A DNA stretch of 38,901 nt from Candidatus Brocadiaceae bacterium (GCA_919901575.1 CAKKPF010000174.1:1-38901); one strand, 5' to 3'; positions 25,259-33,572 are shown, counted from the stretch's first letter. Notes: generated from the sequence alone by a model not told the origin. Program-made: numbers and translations.

Positions 25259-25783
25259 ATGAATAGCCAAATAACAACAGAAGAAAAAACACTTGCCGAT
25301 TCTAAGGATGTAAACCGCAGAAGGGCTCTCTATCTGCTTGGCTGGGGATTCATAGGCGTGTTCATGGCTTCAGTAGTTGGCGCGGCCATCAGGTTCTTCT
25401 TCCCGCGCATAATTTATGAACCGCCTACGAAATATAATGTAGGCTTTCCATTTGAGTATTCTGTAGGGGTTAGTGAGAGGTTTAAGAAACAATTCAGGGT
25501 ATGGATAGTTCGAGAGGTTGATAAGATATATGTGATTCAGGCTAAATGTACTCATTTGGGTTGTACACCTAACTGGTTAGCATCCGAGGGAAAGTTTAAA
25601 TGTCCATGCCATGGGAGTGGTTTTACGCCTGATGGAGTGAATATTGAAGGGCCTGCTCCAAGGCCATTAGAGAGGTTTAAGGTTGCAATAGCTGATGATG
25701 GACAGCTTTCGGTTGATGAGAGTGTGAGGTTTAGGGGCGAACGTAGTGAATGGCATAAACCTGGCGCATTTGTTTCAGTGTAA
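25259..25783 (+). CDS. Rieske iron-sulfur protein, bc set A
   Basis: The 174-residue protein has a short N-terminal tail, an RRR-containing basic stretch before one membrane helix (about 26-48), and a soluble Rieske domain. The [2Fe-2S] ligands are in CTHLGC (Cys97, His99; Cys102 is the disulfide partner) and CPCHGSGF (Cys115, His118; Cys117 the other disulfide Cys). It takes one electron from quinol at the Qo site and passes it to a periplasmic or lumen-side carrier, here possibly the cupredoxin encoded just upstream. It begins 3 bp after that gene and is followed, after 205 bp, by cytochrome b6. A close paralogue lies at 33695. Confidence 0.93.
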   Translation: MNSQITTEEKTLADSKDVNRRRALYLLGWGFIGVFMASVVGAAIRFFFPRIIYEPPTKYNVGFPFEYSVGVSERFKKQFRVWIVREVDKIYVIQAKCTHLGCTPNWLASEGKFKCPCHGSGFTPDGVNIEGPAPRPLERFKVAIADDGQLSVDESVRFRGERSEWHKPGAFVSV

Positions 25784-25988
25784 GTACCTGTGCACTACAA
25801 ACTTGCAACATCGTGTTTTTTTAATAGCATTCCTTAAAGGATAGCATTATCCACCATATCCCGATGCCGGCAAAATTGTATGCCTGTTTAACTATACCAT
25901 TTGCTGGCCTGGCGGGGATGGGTAGTGTAGTTTAGTTGTTTTAACTTACCGTCCTGGTACGGATGGCAAGGAGTTTGGAGGTTCGAAA

Positions 25989-26813
25989 TTGAGTAATAAA
26001 GAAGGAAAAGAGAAGTTAAATATACGAGAGTTGATAAAGGCAAAAGGTATTCCTGGCGCAATTAAGGACTTGACGCTCAATTCTCAGGTATGGCGTTCGT
26101 TCTTTCGTCATGGTTTAGAGGACACGCCAAAGACAAGGATGCAGACCGTAATAAGCAATTCCTTTCTCCACCTGCATCCGGCCAAGGTAAAGAGACATGC
26201 TCCATTATTCAAGTATACATGGTGCATGGGTGGTATCACATTTTTTACGTTCCTTCTTTTAACGATAACGTGTGTTTTTTTGATGTTTTACTATCATCCT
26301 AATGTAAGAGATGCATACTGGGATATGAAGGGATTGGAGTACCATGTGCCTTTTGGCTTACTTTTAAGGAACCTTCACAGGTGGGGAGCTCATCTGATGG
26401 TGATAACTGTATGGTTTCATATGTTCAGGGTGTTTATGACAGGTTCGTATAAACCGCCAAGAGAATTTAATTGGGGGATAGGGGTAGTCCTTCTGGTTTT
26501 TACGTTACTTTTGAGTTTTACGGGTTACTTGCTTCCATGGGATCAGCTGGGTTTCTGGGCTGTAACAGTAGGTACTAATATGGCCCGAGCTACACCAGGT
26601 CTTGGGCATGAGGGCCCTTTTGGTGAGATGCTTGGTATGACGGCTTATAATGATATAAGGTTTGCATTGTTAGGCGGGTCAATGGTTGGCGGTAATGCGC
26701 TCTTAAGGGCATATATATGGCATTGCGTTGGTTTGCCTCTTATAGTAAGTGCATTTTTAATAGTGCACTTCTGGAGAATACGTAAGGACGGAGGCATTTC
26801 GGGTAAACTGTAG
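25989..26813 (+). CDS. Cytochrome b6-type subunit, bc set A
   Basis: The 274-residue protein corresponds to the N-terminal four-helix half of cytochrome b. Haem ligands are His130 and His144 ([10 protein letters not shown] and [13 protein letters not shown], 14 apart), and the pair in [13 protein letters not shown] and FLIVHFWR, 15 apart; this 14/15 spacing is that of b6 rather than of mitochondrial b. Cys79 in WCMGGITF aligns with the b6 cysteine that binds haem ci. The Qo-side helix has [17 protein letters not shown]. It starts at TTG, supported by TTGGAGG 8 nt upstream. Its N-terminal 70 residues are longer than in plant b6 and polar. It works with Rieske and subunit IV in quinol oxidation. 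Confidence 0.92.
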   Translation: MSNKEGKEKLNIRELIKAKGIPGAIKDLTLNSQVWRSFFRHGLEDTPKTRMQTVISNSFLHLHPAKVKRHAPLFKYTWCMGGITFFTFLLLTITCVFLMFYYHPNVRDAYWDMKGLEYHVPFGLLLRNLHRWGAHLMVITVWFHMFRVFMTGSYKPPREFNWGIGVVLLVFTLLLSFTGYLLPWDQLGFWAVTVGTNMARATPGLGHEGPFGEMLGMTAYNDIRFALLGGSMVGGNALLRAYIWHCVGLPLIVSAFLIVHFWRIRKDGGISGKL

Positions 26814-26820
26814 AGTAATC

Positions 26821-26892
26821 AAGTAGGGGCAAACGGCAGAGCCCCGCTAAGCGTGGCAAAGCTGAGCTTAGCTCTGCCGATCGCCCCTACTT
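26821..26892. repeat. 72-nt double-stem palindrome inside the bc operon
   Basis: AAGTAGGGGC (26821-26830) pairs with GCCCCTACTT (26883-26892), and inside it CGGCAGAGC (26834-26842) pairs with GCTCTGCCG (26871-26879). It is GC-rich against its surroundings and sits between cytochrome b6 and the small membrane gene. It is probably a dispersed hairpin repeat that may slow or partly stop transcription. Confidence 0.7.
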
Positions 26893-26924
26893 TGCAGAGC
26901 AAAAATTATAGAAGGAGAAGAAAA

Positions 26925-27056
26925 TTGGGAAACCTTTGGCATATAATAAGCAAGCCTGACAATATACCGATAGTTGGTTTGATAATCCTGTTGATTTTCT
27001 TTACGTGGTTATCATTTAGTCAGGCATTTCAGAATGATCGGCTTCGTGAAGAATGA
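26925..27056 (+). CDS. 43-residue membrane peptide: detached first helix of subunit IV
   Basis: Starting at TTG, with AGAAGGAG 7 nt upstream, the product has one membrane helix (IPIVGLIILLIFFTWLSF) followed by SQAFQNDRLREE. This aligns with the N-terminus of the intact subunit IV of bc set B, where the helix (IALFGIIVIFFVIVAF) is followed by REAIKNDRLKRE. The rest of subunit IV in set A is a separate gene at 28862. An upstream ATG (26853) would read through the palindrome and is unlikely. The peptide probably joins the complex as its own subunit. Confidence 0.7.
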   Translation: MGNLWHIISKPDNIPIVGLIILLIFFTWLSFSQAFQNDRLREE

Positions 27057-27087
27057 AGAAATTTTTGAATTATAGAGGAATGATTTA

Positions 27088-28803
27088 GTGGATTATAAGA
27101 TCGTTCATGCTGATGAAAGTTGGTTCAGGGAGAACATAAGTTGTCAATATGCCTGTCCGGTTAATACTCCTGCTTCCAGTTATATAGAGAGGATCCAGGA
27201 GGGGGATTATAATGGCGCCTTGGGTTTAAACTATATGGCAAACTTGTTCCCTCACATTCTTGGCAGGGTATGTACCCATCCGTGTGAGAGCGCTTGCCGC
27301 AGGGGTAAGATTGATGAACCGGTATCAATTTGTTCGCTTAAGAGAGCGGCGGCGGATTTTGCAGACAAAAAATCTCCTGCAAGAAGTTCGATTGCAAAAA
27401 AAAGGACAGGAAAGAAGGTAGCCATAATAGGCGCTGGCCCTTCCGGGCTTGCTGCCGGTAACGATTTGGCGATTATGGGGCATGACGTTACAATCTTTGA
27501 AGCTCTTCCTATGGCAGGGGGTATGTTAAGTGTAGGAATTCCTCCCTACAGGTTGCCATGGAATAAAATTGATGAAGCAGTTAATTGGGTTAAGGAACTT
27601 GGAATAGAACTTAAACTGAATAGTCCTGTAAAAAGTTCAGAAGAGTTTGATAAGTTGGCCGAAAAATATGATGCCGTATATATAGCCGCAGGCGCACACA
27701 AATCAGTAGCATTAGATATACCGGGAGAAGAAGACCTCAAAGGAGTTCTGCACGGTATTACGTATATGAAGGATATAAATCTCGGAGAACAGAAGAAGGT
27801 GCCATCGAGAGTTGCAGTGGTAGGAGGAGGATTTACTGCAATAGATTGTGCAAGATCGTCATTAAGGTTGGGCGCCAAGGAGGTCTTTATCATATACCGA
27901 AGAACGCTGAAAGAGATGCCGGCAGGTGAGCTTGAAGTAAGCATGGCAGAGGAAGAGGCGATAAAAATACTTTACTTAACATCACCAATTAGAATATTGG
28001 GAGATATAGGTTCAAACGTAAAGGCTATAGAATGTATAAAGAATAAACTGGGCGAACCTGATGCGAGCGGCAGAAGAAGGCCGGAGCCTGTCCCCGGCAG
28101 TGAATTTACATTGCCTGTAGATATGGTGATTGCAGCAATAGGCCAGGCTCCTGATGCCGGTTTTGTGACCGGGAAATCAGGTGTGGAATTTACAAAATGG
28201 GGTACTGTTATTGTGGATCCTGAAAGTTTTACAACAAGCAGGGCGGGTGTTTTTGCGGGAGGAGATTTCATAACAGGGCCCAGGAACGTTATTGAAGTAA
28301 TAGGTGACGGCAGAAAGGCGGCCAGAGCCATAGATAAATATTTAAGTGGCGGTAAGGAAAGAAGGTATGAATACACGTTAATGGAAAAAAATCCTGTGAG
28401 GAAAGATCCTGGTTATGAGGCTGTGCCGCGTCAGGAGCAGGATTCAGTTGAAATGGGTGCAAGATGGGATATAGAAAAGGAGGTAGAGCTTGGTTTTTCA
28501 AAGGAGAATGCCGCTAAAGAGGCCGACAGGTGCTTGCTCTGCCATTACAATATATTTATAGATGCGGACAAATGTGTGCTTTGTGGAGGGTGTATTGATA
28601 TTTGCCCTCACAATTGCATTATGATGGTTTCCAGGGATAAGATAGAGGCGGAAGGTCTGCTCGATGGATCAGTCACCAAAGACTGGGATGCAGTGATGGC
28701 CATAGATGAGGAGCAGTGTATAAGATGCGGCCTTTGCGTAAAGCGGTGTCCGGTGGATGCAATAAAGATGCAGAGGTTTTCTTATACTGAAGCTACAGTA
28801 TAA
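27088..28803 (+). CDS. NAD(P)H-type flavoprotein with FeS clusters (GltD/NfnB-like) in a bc operon
   Basis: The 571-residue protein has an N-terminal FeS domain (SCQYACPVNTPASSYI; RVCTHPCESACRRG; SICSLKRAA), an FAD fold with AIIGAGPSGLAAGNDLA near residue 115, an NAD(P) fold with AVVGGGFTAIDCARSSLRLG near 245 and basic YRR behind it, a second FAD motif (GVFAGGDFITGP), and two C-terminal [4Fe-4S] motifs (CVLCGGCIDICPHNC; CIRCGLCVKRCPVDA). Relatives include the glutamate synthase small subunit and NfnB. Its place between the two pieces of subunit IV implies it docks on the cytoplasmic face and links NAD(P)H and quinones. The CLLCH present is not a haem site, since the protein lacks export signals. 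GTG start, with AGAGGAA upstream. Confidence 0.85.
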   Translation: MDYKIVHADESWFRENISCQYACPVNTPASSYIERIQEGDYNGALGLNYMANLFPHILGRVCTHPCESACRRGKIDEPVSICSLKRAAADFADKKSPARSSIAKKRTGKKVAIIGAGPSGLAAGNDLAIMGHDVTIFEALPMAGGMLSVGIPPYRLPWNKIDEAVNWVKELGIELKLNSPVKSSEEFDKLAEKYDAVYIAAGAHKSVALDIPGEEDLKGVLHGITYMKDINLGEQKKVPSRVAVVGGGFTAIDCARSSLRLGAKEVFIIYRRTLKEMPAGELEVSMAEEEAIKILYLTSPIRILGDIGSNVKAIECIKNKLGEPDASGRRRPEPVPGSEFTLPVDMVIAAIGQAPDAGFVTGKSGVEFTKWGTVIVDPESFTTSRAGVFAGGDFITGPRNVIEVIGDGRKAARAIDKYLSGGKERRYEYTLMEKNPVRKDPGYEAVPRQEQDSVEMGARWDIEKEVELGFSKENAAKEADRCLLCHYNIFIDADKCVLCGGCIDICPHNCIMMVSRDKIEAEGLLDGSVTKDWDAVMAIDEEQCIRCGLCVKRCPVDAIKMQRFSYTEATV

Positions 28804-28861
28804 TTTGTGTTAATGTTAGAATAGCAACAAACTTTTAGTAATTTTGTGAAGGGAATGTGAA

Positions 28862-29689
28862 ATGCCTGATAAGAAAGAGACTGCACAAGGAAGATATCGC
28901 GCACTAGCGTTTGTCAAGGGTGAGTCGCTGGCGAAGGAGAAGGATTCACAGGTGTCCGAGGATGAACTTCATACCTGGCCTTACTTGGTGAGGAAGGAGT
29001 TTCTTGCGGTGATAATTGTAATGATAATCTTGATGATCTGGTCAATAGCGCTTGATGCGCCATTAGAAGAACCTTCAGACCCTTCCCTCACACCTAACCC
29101 GGCAAAGGCGCCATGGTATTTCCTTGGGTTACAGGAGATGCTTGTATATTTTGATCCGTGGATTGCAGGGGTAATATTTCCTTCGTTGATAGTAATGGGA
29201 TTAATGGTAATTCCTTATGTTGACATAAATCCTAAGGGTAATGGTTATTATACATTCAAGGAGAGAAAGTTTGCGATAGTGACGTTTTGCTTCGGGTTTC
29301 ACGTACTCTGGATTTTATTGATTATAGTAGGAGTCTTTATGCGTGGGCCCGGCTGGTTGTGGTTTTGGCCGTGGGAGGAATGGGACTCTCACAGAATAGT
29401 AGCAGAGACAAATTATGATCTAACACAGTTTATTGGTATTGATTCAAAATCCTTGCTGGGTTCTATCATTGGCGGAGGTATTGTAACTATTTATTTTTTC
29501 CTGGGTATGACGGTGCCGTATCTTCTTATGAAAATGCGGAAGAGTCAGATGCTTGAGAAATTAGGGACAATAAGATATTCGATAGTGGCATTTTTGTTCT
29601 GGTCTATGTTGGGGTTGCCTATCAAAATGGTTTTAAAATTGGTATTGCATCTAAAATATATATGGGTTACACCATGGTTTAATATATAA
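28862..29689 (+). CDS. Cytochrome b C-terminal half/subunit IV, bc set A, lacking its first helix
   Basis: The 275-residue protein begins with about 45 polar residues and then matches set B subunit IV from WPYLVRKEFLAV onward. Helices follow at about 55-75, 110-132, 145-170, 205-228 and 236-262. The Qo-site segment is NPAKAPWYFLGLQEMLVYF, where the classical PEWY is APWY. A conserved acidic region EEWDSHRIVAETNYDLTQF precedes a helix pair. With cytochrome b6 it forms the quinol-oxidising core. Its missing N-terminal helix is encoded at 26925. It is longer than plant subunit IV (about 160), as in other split bacterial forms with extra helices. Confidence 0.88.
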   Translation: MPDKKETAQGRYRALAFVKGESLAKEKDSQVSEDELHTWPYLVRKEFLAVIIVMIILMIWSIALDAPLEEPSDPSLTPNPAKAPWYFLGLQEMLVYFDPWIAGVIFPSLIVMGLMVIPYVDINPKGNGYYTFKERKFAIVTFCFGFHVLWILLIIVGVFMRGPGWLWFWPWEEWDSHRIVAETNYDLTQFIGIDSKSLLGSIIGGGIVTIYFFLGMTVPYLLMKMRKSQMLEKLGTIRYSIVAFLFWSMLGLPIKMVLKLVLHLKYIWVTPWFNI

Positions 29690-29784
29690 AGCGATAGATT
29701 GTTTAACCATTTCATAAAAATACAAGTCGCTTAAACGGATAACTGGTCGCCAGACTGAAAGGCGGGAGTAACCGTTCGCGCTGG

Positions 29785-29823
29785 GGTATCATGGGATACC
29801 TGGCAAAGCCACGCTCAGCGTGG
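29785..29823. terminator. Double hairpin downstream of bc set A
   Basis: GGTATC, ATG, GGATACC (29785-29799) and CCACGCT, C, AGCGTGG (29809-29823) form two adjacent perfect stems about 100 nt after the subunit IV stop. There is no T run, so this may be a repeat that acts as a partial terminator. Confidence 0.45.
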
Positions 29824-30344
29824 TAAAGCCTTATTCGTCAGGTTTTTACAACCCCATTTCCACTCAATTATACTATGGCAATTATGCAGGCGCCATGTTA
29901 TCTACGTCTACAGATATCAACTTTTTCATATATAACTTCCCTTTGACATTCCACTCTTCCACAAGGAAATCATAACACTGTAACAGTAGTATAATCACAA
30001 GATTTACATAGGCTTATGTGATATTCTGGCCGTTATAAATCATGATGTGCAAACGGAATTTACGTTAAAATGAGTAAAAATTTGTCTTTTTGTCATACCA
30101 AACATCAAATCCATTTCGAAAAAAGCTGAAGAGTACATAAATGTATGTAGGTTATAATATCTTGAATAATAGGTGAAATTCCCAATTGAAAACATAATCT
30201 TATTGCATTTTGCCGAAAAAAAACTTTAAAAAAAGTATTCTACCAAAATGTCTGTTTTTCAGGACTTCAAAAATAGGCATATACTCTGATTATTGGCGTT
30301 ATGGTATATTATTATGCATGTATTTTTAACTTATGATGATATGT

Positions 30345-30408
30345 GACACGCTGTCCTGAAAACCTGGTATGATTTTTCTGATAATGACGTTTTGTGTAAT
30401 ACACAAAA
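30345..30408 (+). promoter_or_regulatory. Paired upstream dyads and palindrome of the octaheme promoter
   Basis: GACACGCTGTC (30345-30355) and GACGTTTTGTG (30386-30396) match the two-site pattern before the cupredoxin and the haem-porin; centres are 41 bp apart and lie 183 and 142 bp before the promoter GC. The second overlaps TTTTGTGTAATACACAAAA (30390-30408), a perfect 8-bp dyad around 3 nt. Confidence 0.6.
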
Positions 30409-30519
30409 TGATGTATTTATAGCGCTTAATCTGTAGCTAAGTAAAATATATTCCATATCTTACGATAACAAAACTACTTAGTAGAGTTGGTCATAGTTTG
30501 TAGAATAAATTTATAGATT

Positions 30520-30535
30520 TGGTATAAGCTTTGCT
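30520..30535 (+). promoter_or_regulatory. Sigma-54-like -24/-12 promoter of octaheme cytochrome 1
   Basis: TGGTATAAGCTTTGCT has GG (30521-30522) and GC (30533-30534) exactly 10 nt apart and an intact TTTGCT -12 region. Transcription would start near 30546, about 80 nt before the ATG. Confidence 0.6.
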
Positions 30536-30624
30536 AACCTAAGAATGCGCTATAACCATTGTCTCCATAAGGGCTTGAATATAATATCTTTTAAAAAAAT
30601 AGTTGTTTTTTTAGGAAGTTTATT

Positions 30625-33120
30625 ATGAAAAAGGAAGAACAAAAATCATATGTTCTGATGTATGCAATTTGTGCTGCTATATTAATAATAGTGCAGGCTT
30701 GGGCAATATGGAACGAAGTTGTGGGTAAAAGGCCGTGGAAGGATTACCAGAGAAAGTTTTATTCGCTACTGATAGACAACATTAATGATGATATAGAGGA
30801 AGAAAAAAAGAGGTTTGATGGTCCTGATGTTCAAAAAGAATATCAGGAGGTGGCGCAGAAACTGGAAAAGGCGAAAAAAGAGTTTAAAATGTCTGGTAAT
30901 CAAAATGAGTTCAATAAATTAGAGGAGGCTATACGTAATATCAGGAGCAAAGAACTGTCACCCTTACAGTTGCAATTGTCGGACATTAGGAACAGGGTTC
31001 TTGAAGAAGAATATTTATATACTAAGGATCGTACCGAAGAGCGTAAGGTAATATTAGATAAACTTAAGGAAGAAGCGAGTGAGGCGCTTTCTATTGTTGA
31101 GAAAGTAAAGGCCAGGTTGGCAGAGATGCAGGAGAGAAAGATTGCGTTAACTACGCAAATAGAAAAATATGAAGAAGAATTGAAGCCGTTTGTTGCGCCT
31201 ATCAATAAGCTTCAGGAAAGATTGACATTGTTAACAAGAAAGCGTCCGAGTTTACAGGAATATCAGATACATATTCCAGCGCTGAACGAAGTAGACCGGT
31301 GCAAAAGCTGTCATCTGGGAATTGACAGGGATGAAAGTATTTCAGATAAACAGCCTTTTAAAAAACATCCTGGGAGCTACATATTTTTAAAGAATCACCC
31401 TCTTAAGGATTTTGGTTGCACTGTGTGTCATGAGGGGCAGGGAGGGGCGACAACGTCTGTAGAAAAAGCACATGGTGAAGTTGAATACTGGCTGCATCCG
31501 ATGCTTCGTGGAAGTCTGGCTCAGGCAAGTTGTATCAAGTGTCATGAAAGAACAGATGATCTGCCGGGTGCTGAGATGGTCTCAATGGGGCAAAGGCTTG
31601 TCGTTGAAAGAGGTTGTGTAGGGTGTCATGATGTGGAGGGCTTTCCTACGGTAAAGATTGGGCCTCCTCTTACTTTTGTTGGAGAGAAGGTTAGCTACAA
31701 ATGGTTGAAGACGTGGCTGAAAGATCCCCATGAAACTTATGAAAAAGCAAGGATGCCAAACTTCATGCTTTCGGATGAGGAAATAGAAAATATTGCAGAT
31801 TTCTTTGAGGGGCTAAGCAGAGGCGAGCTTGAGACAATGATTGCGGCTGATCCGGATGTGGATGAAGAAAAGTATCAGAGAGGTATGGCCCTTTATAACA
31901 GTTCCAGATGTGTTATCTGCCACCCAAGAGAAGGCAGGGGCGGAGCGGTGAAGTATGTTTATGCACCTGATCATACAAAGATAGCGAGTAAGATTAGTAA
32001 GGACTGGTTATTCCGTTGGATAAAAAATCCACAGGCTTATCATCCAGATACAAAAATGCCGCATTTTAGATTTACGGATAAAGAGGCGGAGGAATTAGTG
32101 ACCTTTATGAGTGCTGAATTTATAGATTGGGATGCCGTTGATGAAGAAGAGGAGGAAGGAGAAGAAGTAGTCAAGGCAGTTAAGAGGGATAGCGATCCTG
32201 CGTCTGCTGAGAAAGGCAGAGAACTGGTAAAAAATTATGGTTGCTATGGTTGTCATGAGATTAAAGGGTTTGAGAACGAGAGCAAGATAGGGGTAGAACT
32301 TACGAGTTTTGGTTCCAAATCCGTGGAACTATTGGATTTTGGTGTGGTTAAGGATTTAGAGAGGAGTTGGCTGAGCTGGACAATGGCAAAGTTGAAGGAT
32401 CCCAGACAATTTAGAGAGGGGATCAGGATGCCTAAATTCAGTTTTACTGATGAAGATTTTGATGCATTAGTATGTTTGTTGAAAAGCTTCAAAGAGAGGA
32501 CAGTACCGGTCAATTATTTTGTAAAGGCGACAACTGTAGGATACGAACCGCAGGGGAAATTCGGGAAGATTGTGGAGGATTTAAATTGCCTGGTTTGTCA
32601 CAGGATAAAGGACAAAGGGGCAAACTTTGCGCCGGATCTTACTTATGAGGGCAGCCGTGTGAAAAGAGAATGGCTTGAAGATTTTTTGAGGGCGCCTGAC
32701 ATACTCAGACCGCTTTTTCAACAGATGCCAAGGTTTAACCTGTCGGAAGAGGAGATAAAGATTGTTGCGGACTATATTACACTTGTTTTGGTAGATGATG
32801 AGGTGATTGCCAGGGAGGATTTGGGTGAAATTACGAGTGACAATGTGGAGCGAGGCAAGAAAATATACAATGAGAAGGGATGCCAGGCATGCCATCAGAT
32901 AGGTATTGAAGGTGGCGCTGTAGGCCCTAATCTAAGTGTGGCCGGTGATAGATTGACTCCCGAATATATCTATATGCACTTAAAAGATCCTCAGAAGTGG
33001 GGATCTTCAAACGTAGCTCCAAACTACGGTTTAGATGATGAGGAGCTTACATATCTTACCAAGTACTTATCAGACCTTAGAGCAAAAAAGGTGGGGTTCT
33101 TATGGAAAAATACAAATTGA
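30625..33120 (+). CDS. Membrane-anchored octaheme c-type cytochrome, paralogue 1
   Basis: The 831-residue protein has an N-terminal membrane helix (about 9-30), a long charged coiled-coil (about 50-200) and eight CxxCH haem sites at residues 226, 265, 303, 331, 429, 540, 655 and 753. The first three are close together in one cluster; the last five each begin a class I cytochrome module. Four of these have a likely distal Met in the RMP/KMP/QMP-F motif (RMPNFMLSDEE, KMPHFRFTDKE, RMPKFSFTDED, QMPRFNLSEEE); the last has APNYGLDDEE with no Met. It should take electrons from the bc complex on the outside and spread them over a long wire. Its stop overlaps the next gene by 19 bp. A paralogue follows bc set B. 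Confidence 0.88.
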   Translation: MKKEEQKSYVLMYAICAAILIIVQAWAIWNEVVGKRPWKDYQRKFYSLLIDNINDDIEEEKKRFDGPDVQKEYQEVAQKLEKAKKEFKMSGNQNEFNKLEEAIRNIRSKELSPLQLQLSDIRNRVLEEEYLYTKDRTEERKVILDKLKEEASEALSIVEKVKARLAEMQERKIALTTQIEKYEEELKPFVAPINKLQERLTLLTRKRPSLQEYQIHIPALNEVDRCKSCHLGIDRDESISDKQPFKKHPGSYIFLKNHPLKDFGCTVCHEGQGGATTSVEKAHGEVEYWLHPMLRGSLAQASCIKCHERTDDLPGAEMVSMGQRLVVERGCVGCHDVEGFPTVKIGPPLTFVGEKVSYKWLKTWLKDPHETYEKARMPNFMLSDEEIENIADFFEGLSRGELETMIAADPDVDEEKYQRGMALYNSSRCVICHPREGRGGAVKYVYAPDHTKIASKISKDWLFRWIKNPQAYHPDTKMPHFRFTDKEAEELVTFMSAEFIDWDAVDEEEEEGEEVVKAVKRDSDPASAEKGRELVKNYGCYGCHEIKGFENESKIGVELTSFGSKSVELLDFGVVKDLERSWLSWTMAKLKDPRQFREGIRMPKFSFTDEDFDALVCLLKSFKERTVPVNYFVKATTVGYEPQGKFGKIVEDLNCLVCHRIKDKGANFAPDLTYEGSRVKREWLEDFLRAPDILRPLFQQMPRFNLSEEEIKIVADYITLVLVDDEVIAREDLGEITSDNVERGKKIYNEKGCQACHQIGIEGGAVGPNLSVAGDRLTPEYIYMHLKDPQKWGSSNVAPNYGLDDEELTYLTKYLSDLRAKKVGFLWKNTN

Positions 33121-33572
33121 TACAAAAAAAGTTCGGCGTAATCATTTTTTCTGTGCTGATAGTATTAATGTTTTATGCCTGTCAGCCTTTAGTATATTCA
33201 GAAGAGGATATAGCGGCGGGAGTATATGTTAAGCCAGAAGGGCATGTCTTTACGCTTAAGCCTAAAGAGTCATTTGAGATACGTAATGGCAGGATTGTTT
33301 ACAACGAACATTGTGCGCCGTGTCACGGTGATACCGGTAAGGGTAATGGCAATTATTACGCAAGCGGCCTTGAACCAAAACCACGAAATTTTACAGACGC
33401 AGAGTTCATGAACAAGGTAAAGGATGACTATCTTTTCGAGGTTATATGGAAAGGTACGGCTGCGTTTGGGAAAAGCCCTTATTGTCCGCCATGGGGGGAC
33501 ACATTAAAAGAAGGGGAGAAGGTCGGGAACATCATTTCATTTTTAAGAACTCTTGCCGGCGCCGGCAAGTGA
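33102..33572 (+). CDS. Exported monohaem class I cytochrome c
   Basis: The 156-residue protein has a signal/anchor (about 12-28) ending in YAC, a possible but poor lipobox. The class I haem site is CAPCHGDTGKGNG (Cys71, Cys74, His75). In most relatives the distal ligand lies in SPxMPxWG; here the text is GKSPYCPPWGDTL, so Cys128 takes the Met position. Thiolate or non-Met ligation would lower the midpoint potential. It starts inside the last codons of the octaheme gene (19-bp overlap, different frame), pointing to translational coupling and joint function. Bc set B begins 122 bp downstream. Confidence 0.85.
   Translation: MEKYKLIQKKFGVIIFSVLIVLMFYACQPLVYSEEDIAAGVYVKPEGHVFTLKPKESFEIRNGRIVYNEHCAPCHGDTGKGNGNYYASGLEPKPRNFTDAEFMNKVKDDYLFEVIWKGTAAFGKSPYCPPWGDTLKEGEKVGNIISFLRTLAGAGK

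Larger units (their letters stand above)
29690..30624. other. 0.9-kb intergenic region with terminator-like hairpins and a promoter
   Basis: No protein gene. The left end (about 29740-29830) has GC-rich hairpins that may terminate bc set A. The right half carries two TGACR-type dyads, a 19-bp palindrome and a sigma-54-like promoter before the octaheme gene. The middle (about 29830-30340) is AT-rich; I see nothing in it. Confidence 0.65.

Noticed and set aside
28531-28545. CLLCH in the flavoprotein as a haem site
   Set aside because: The protein has no export signal and this Cys group belongs to its iron-sulfur region, so haem attachment is not expected.
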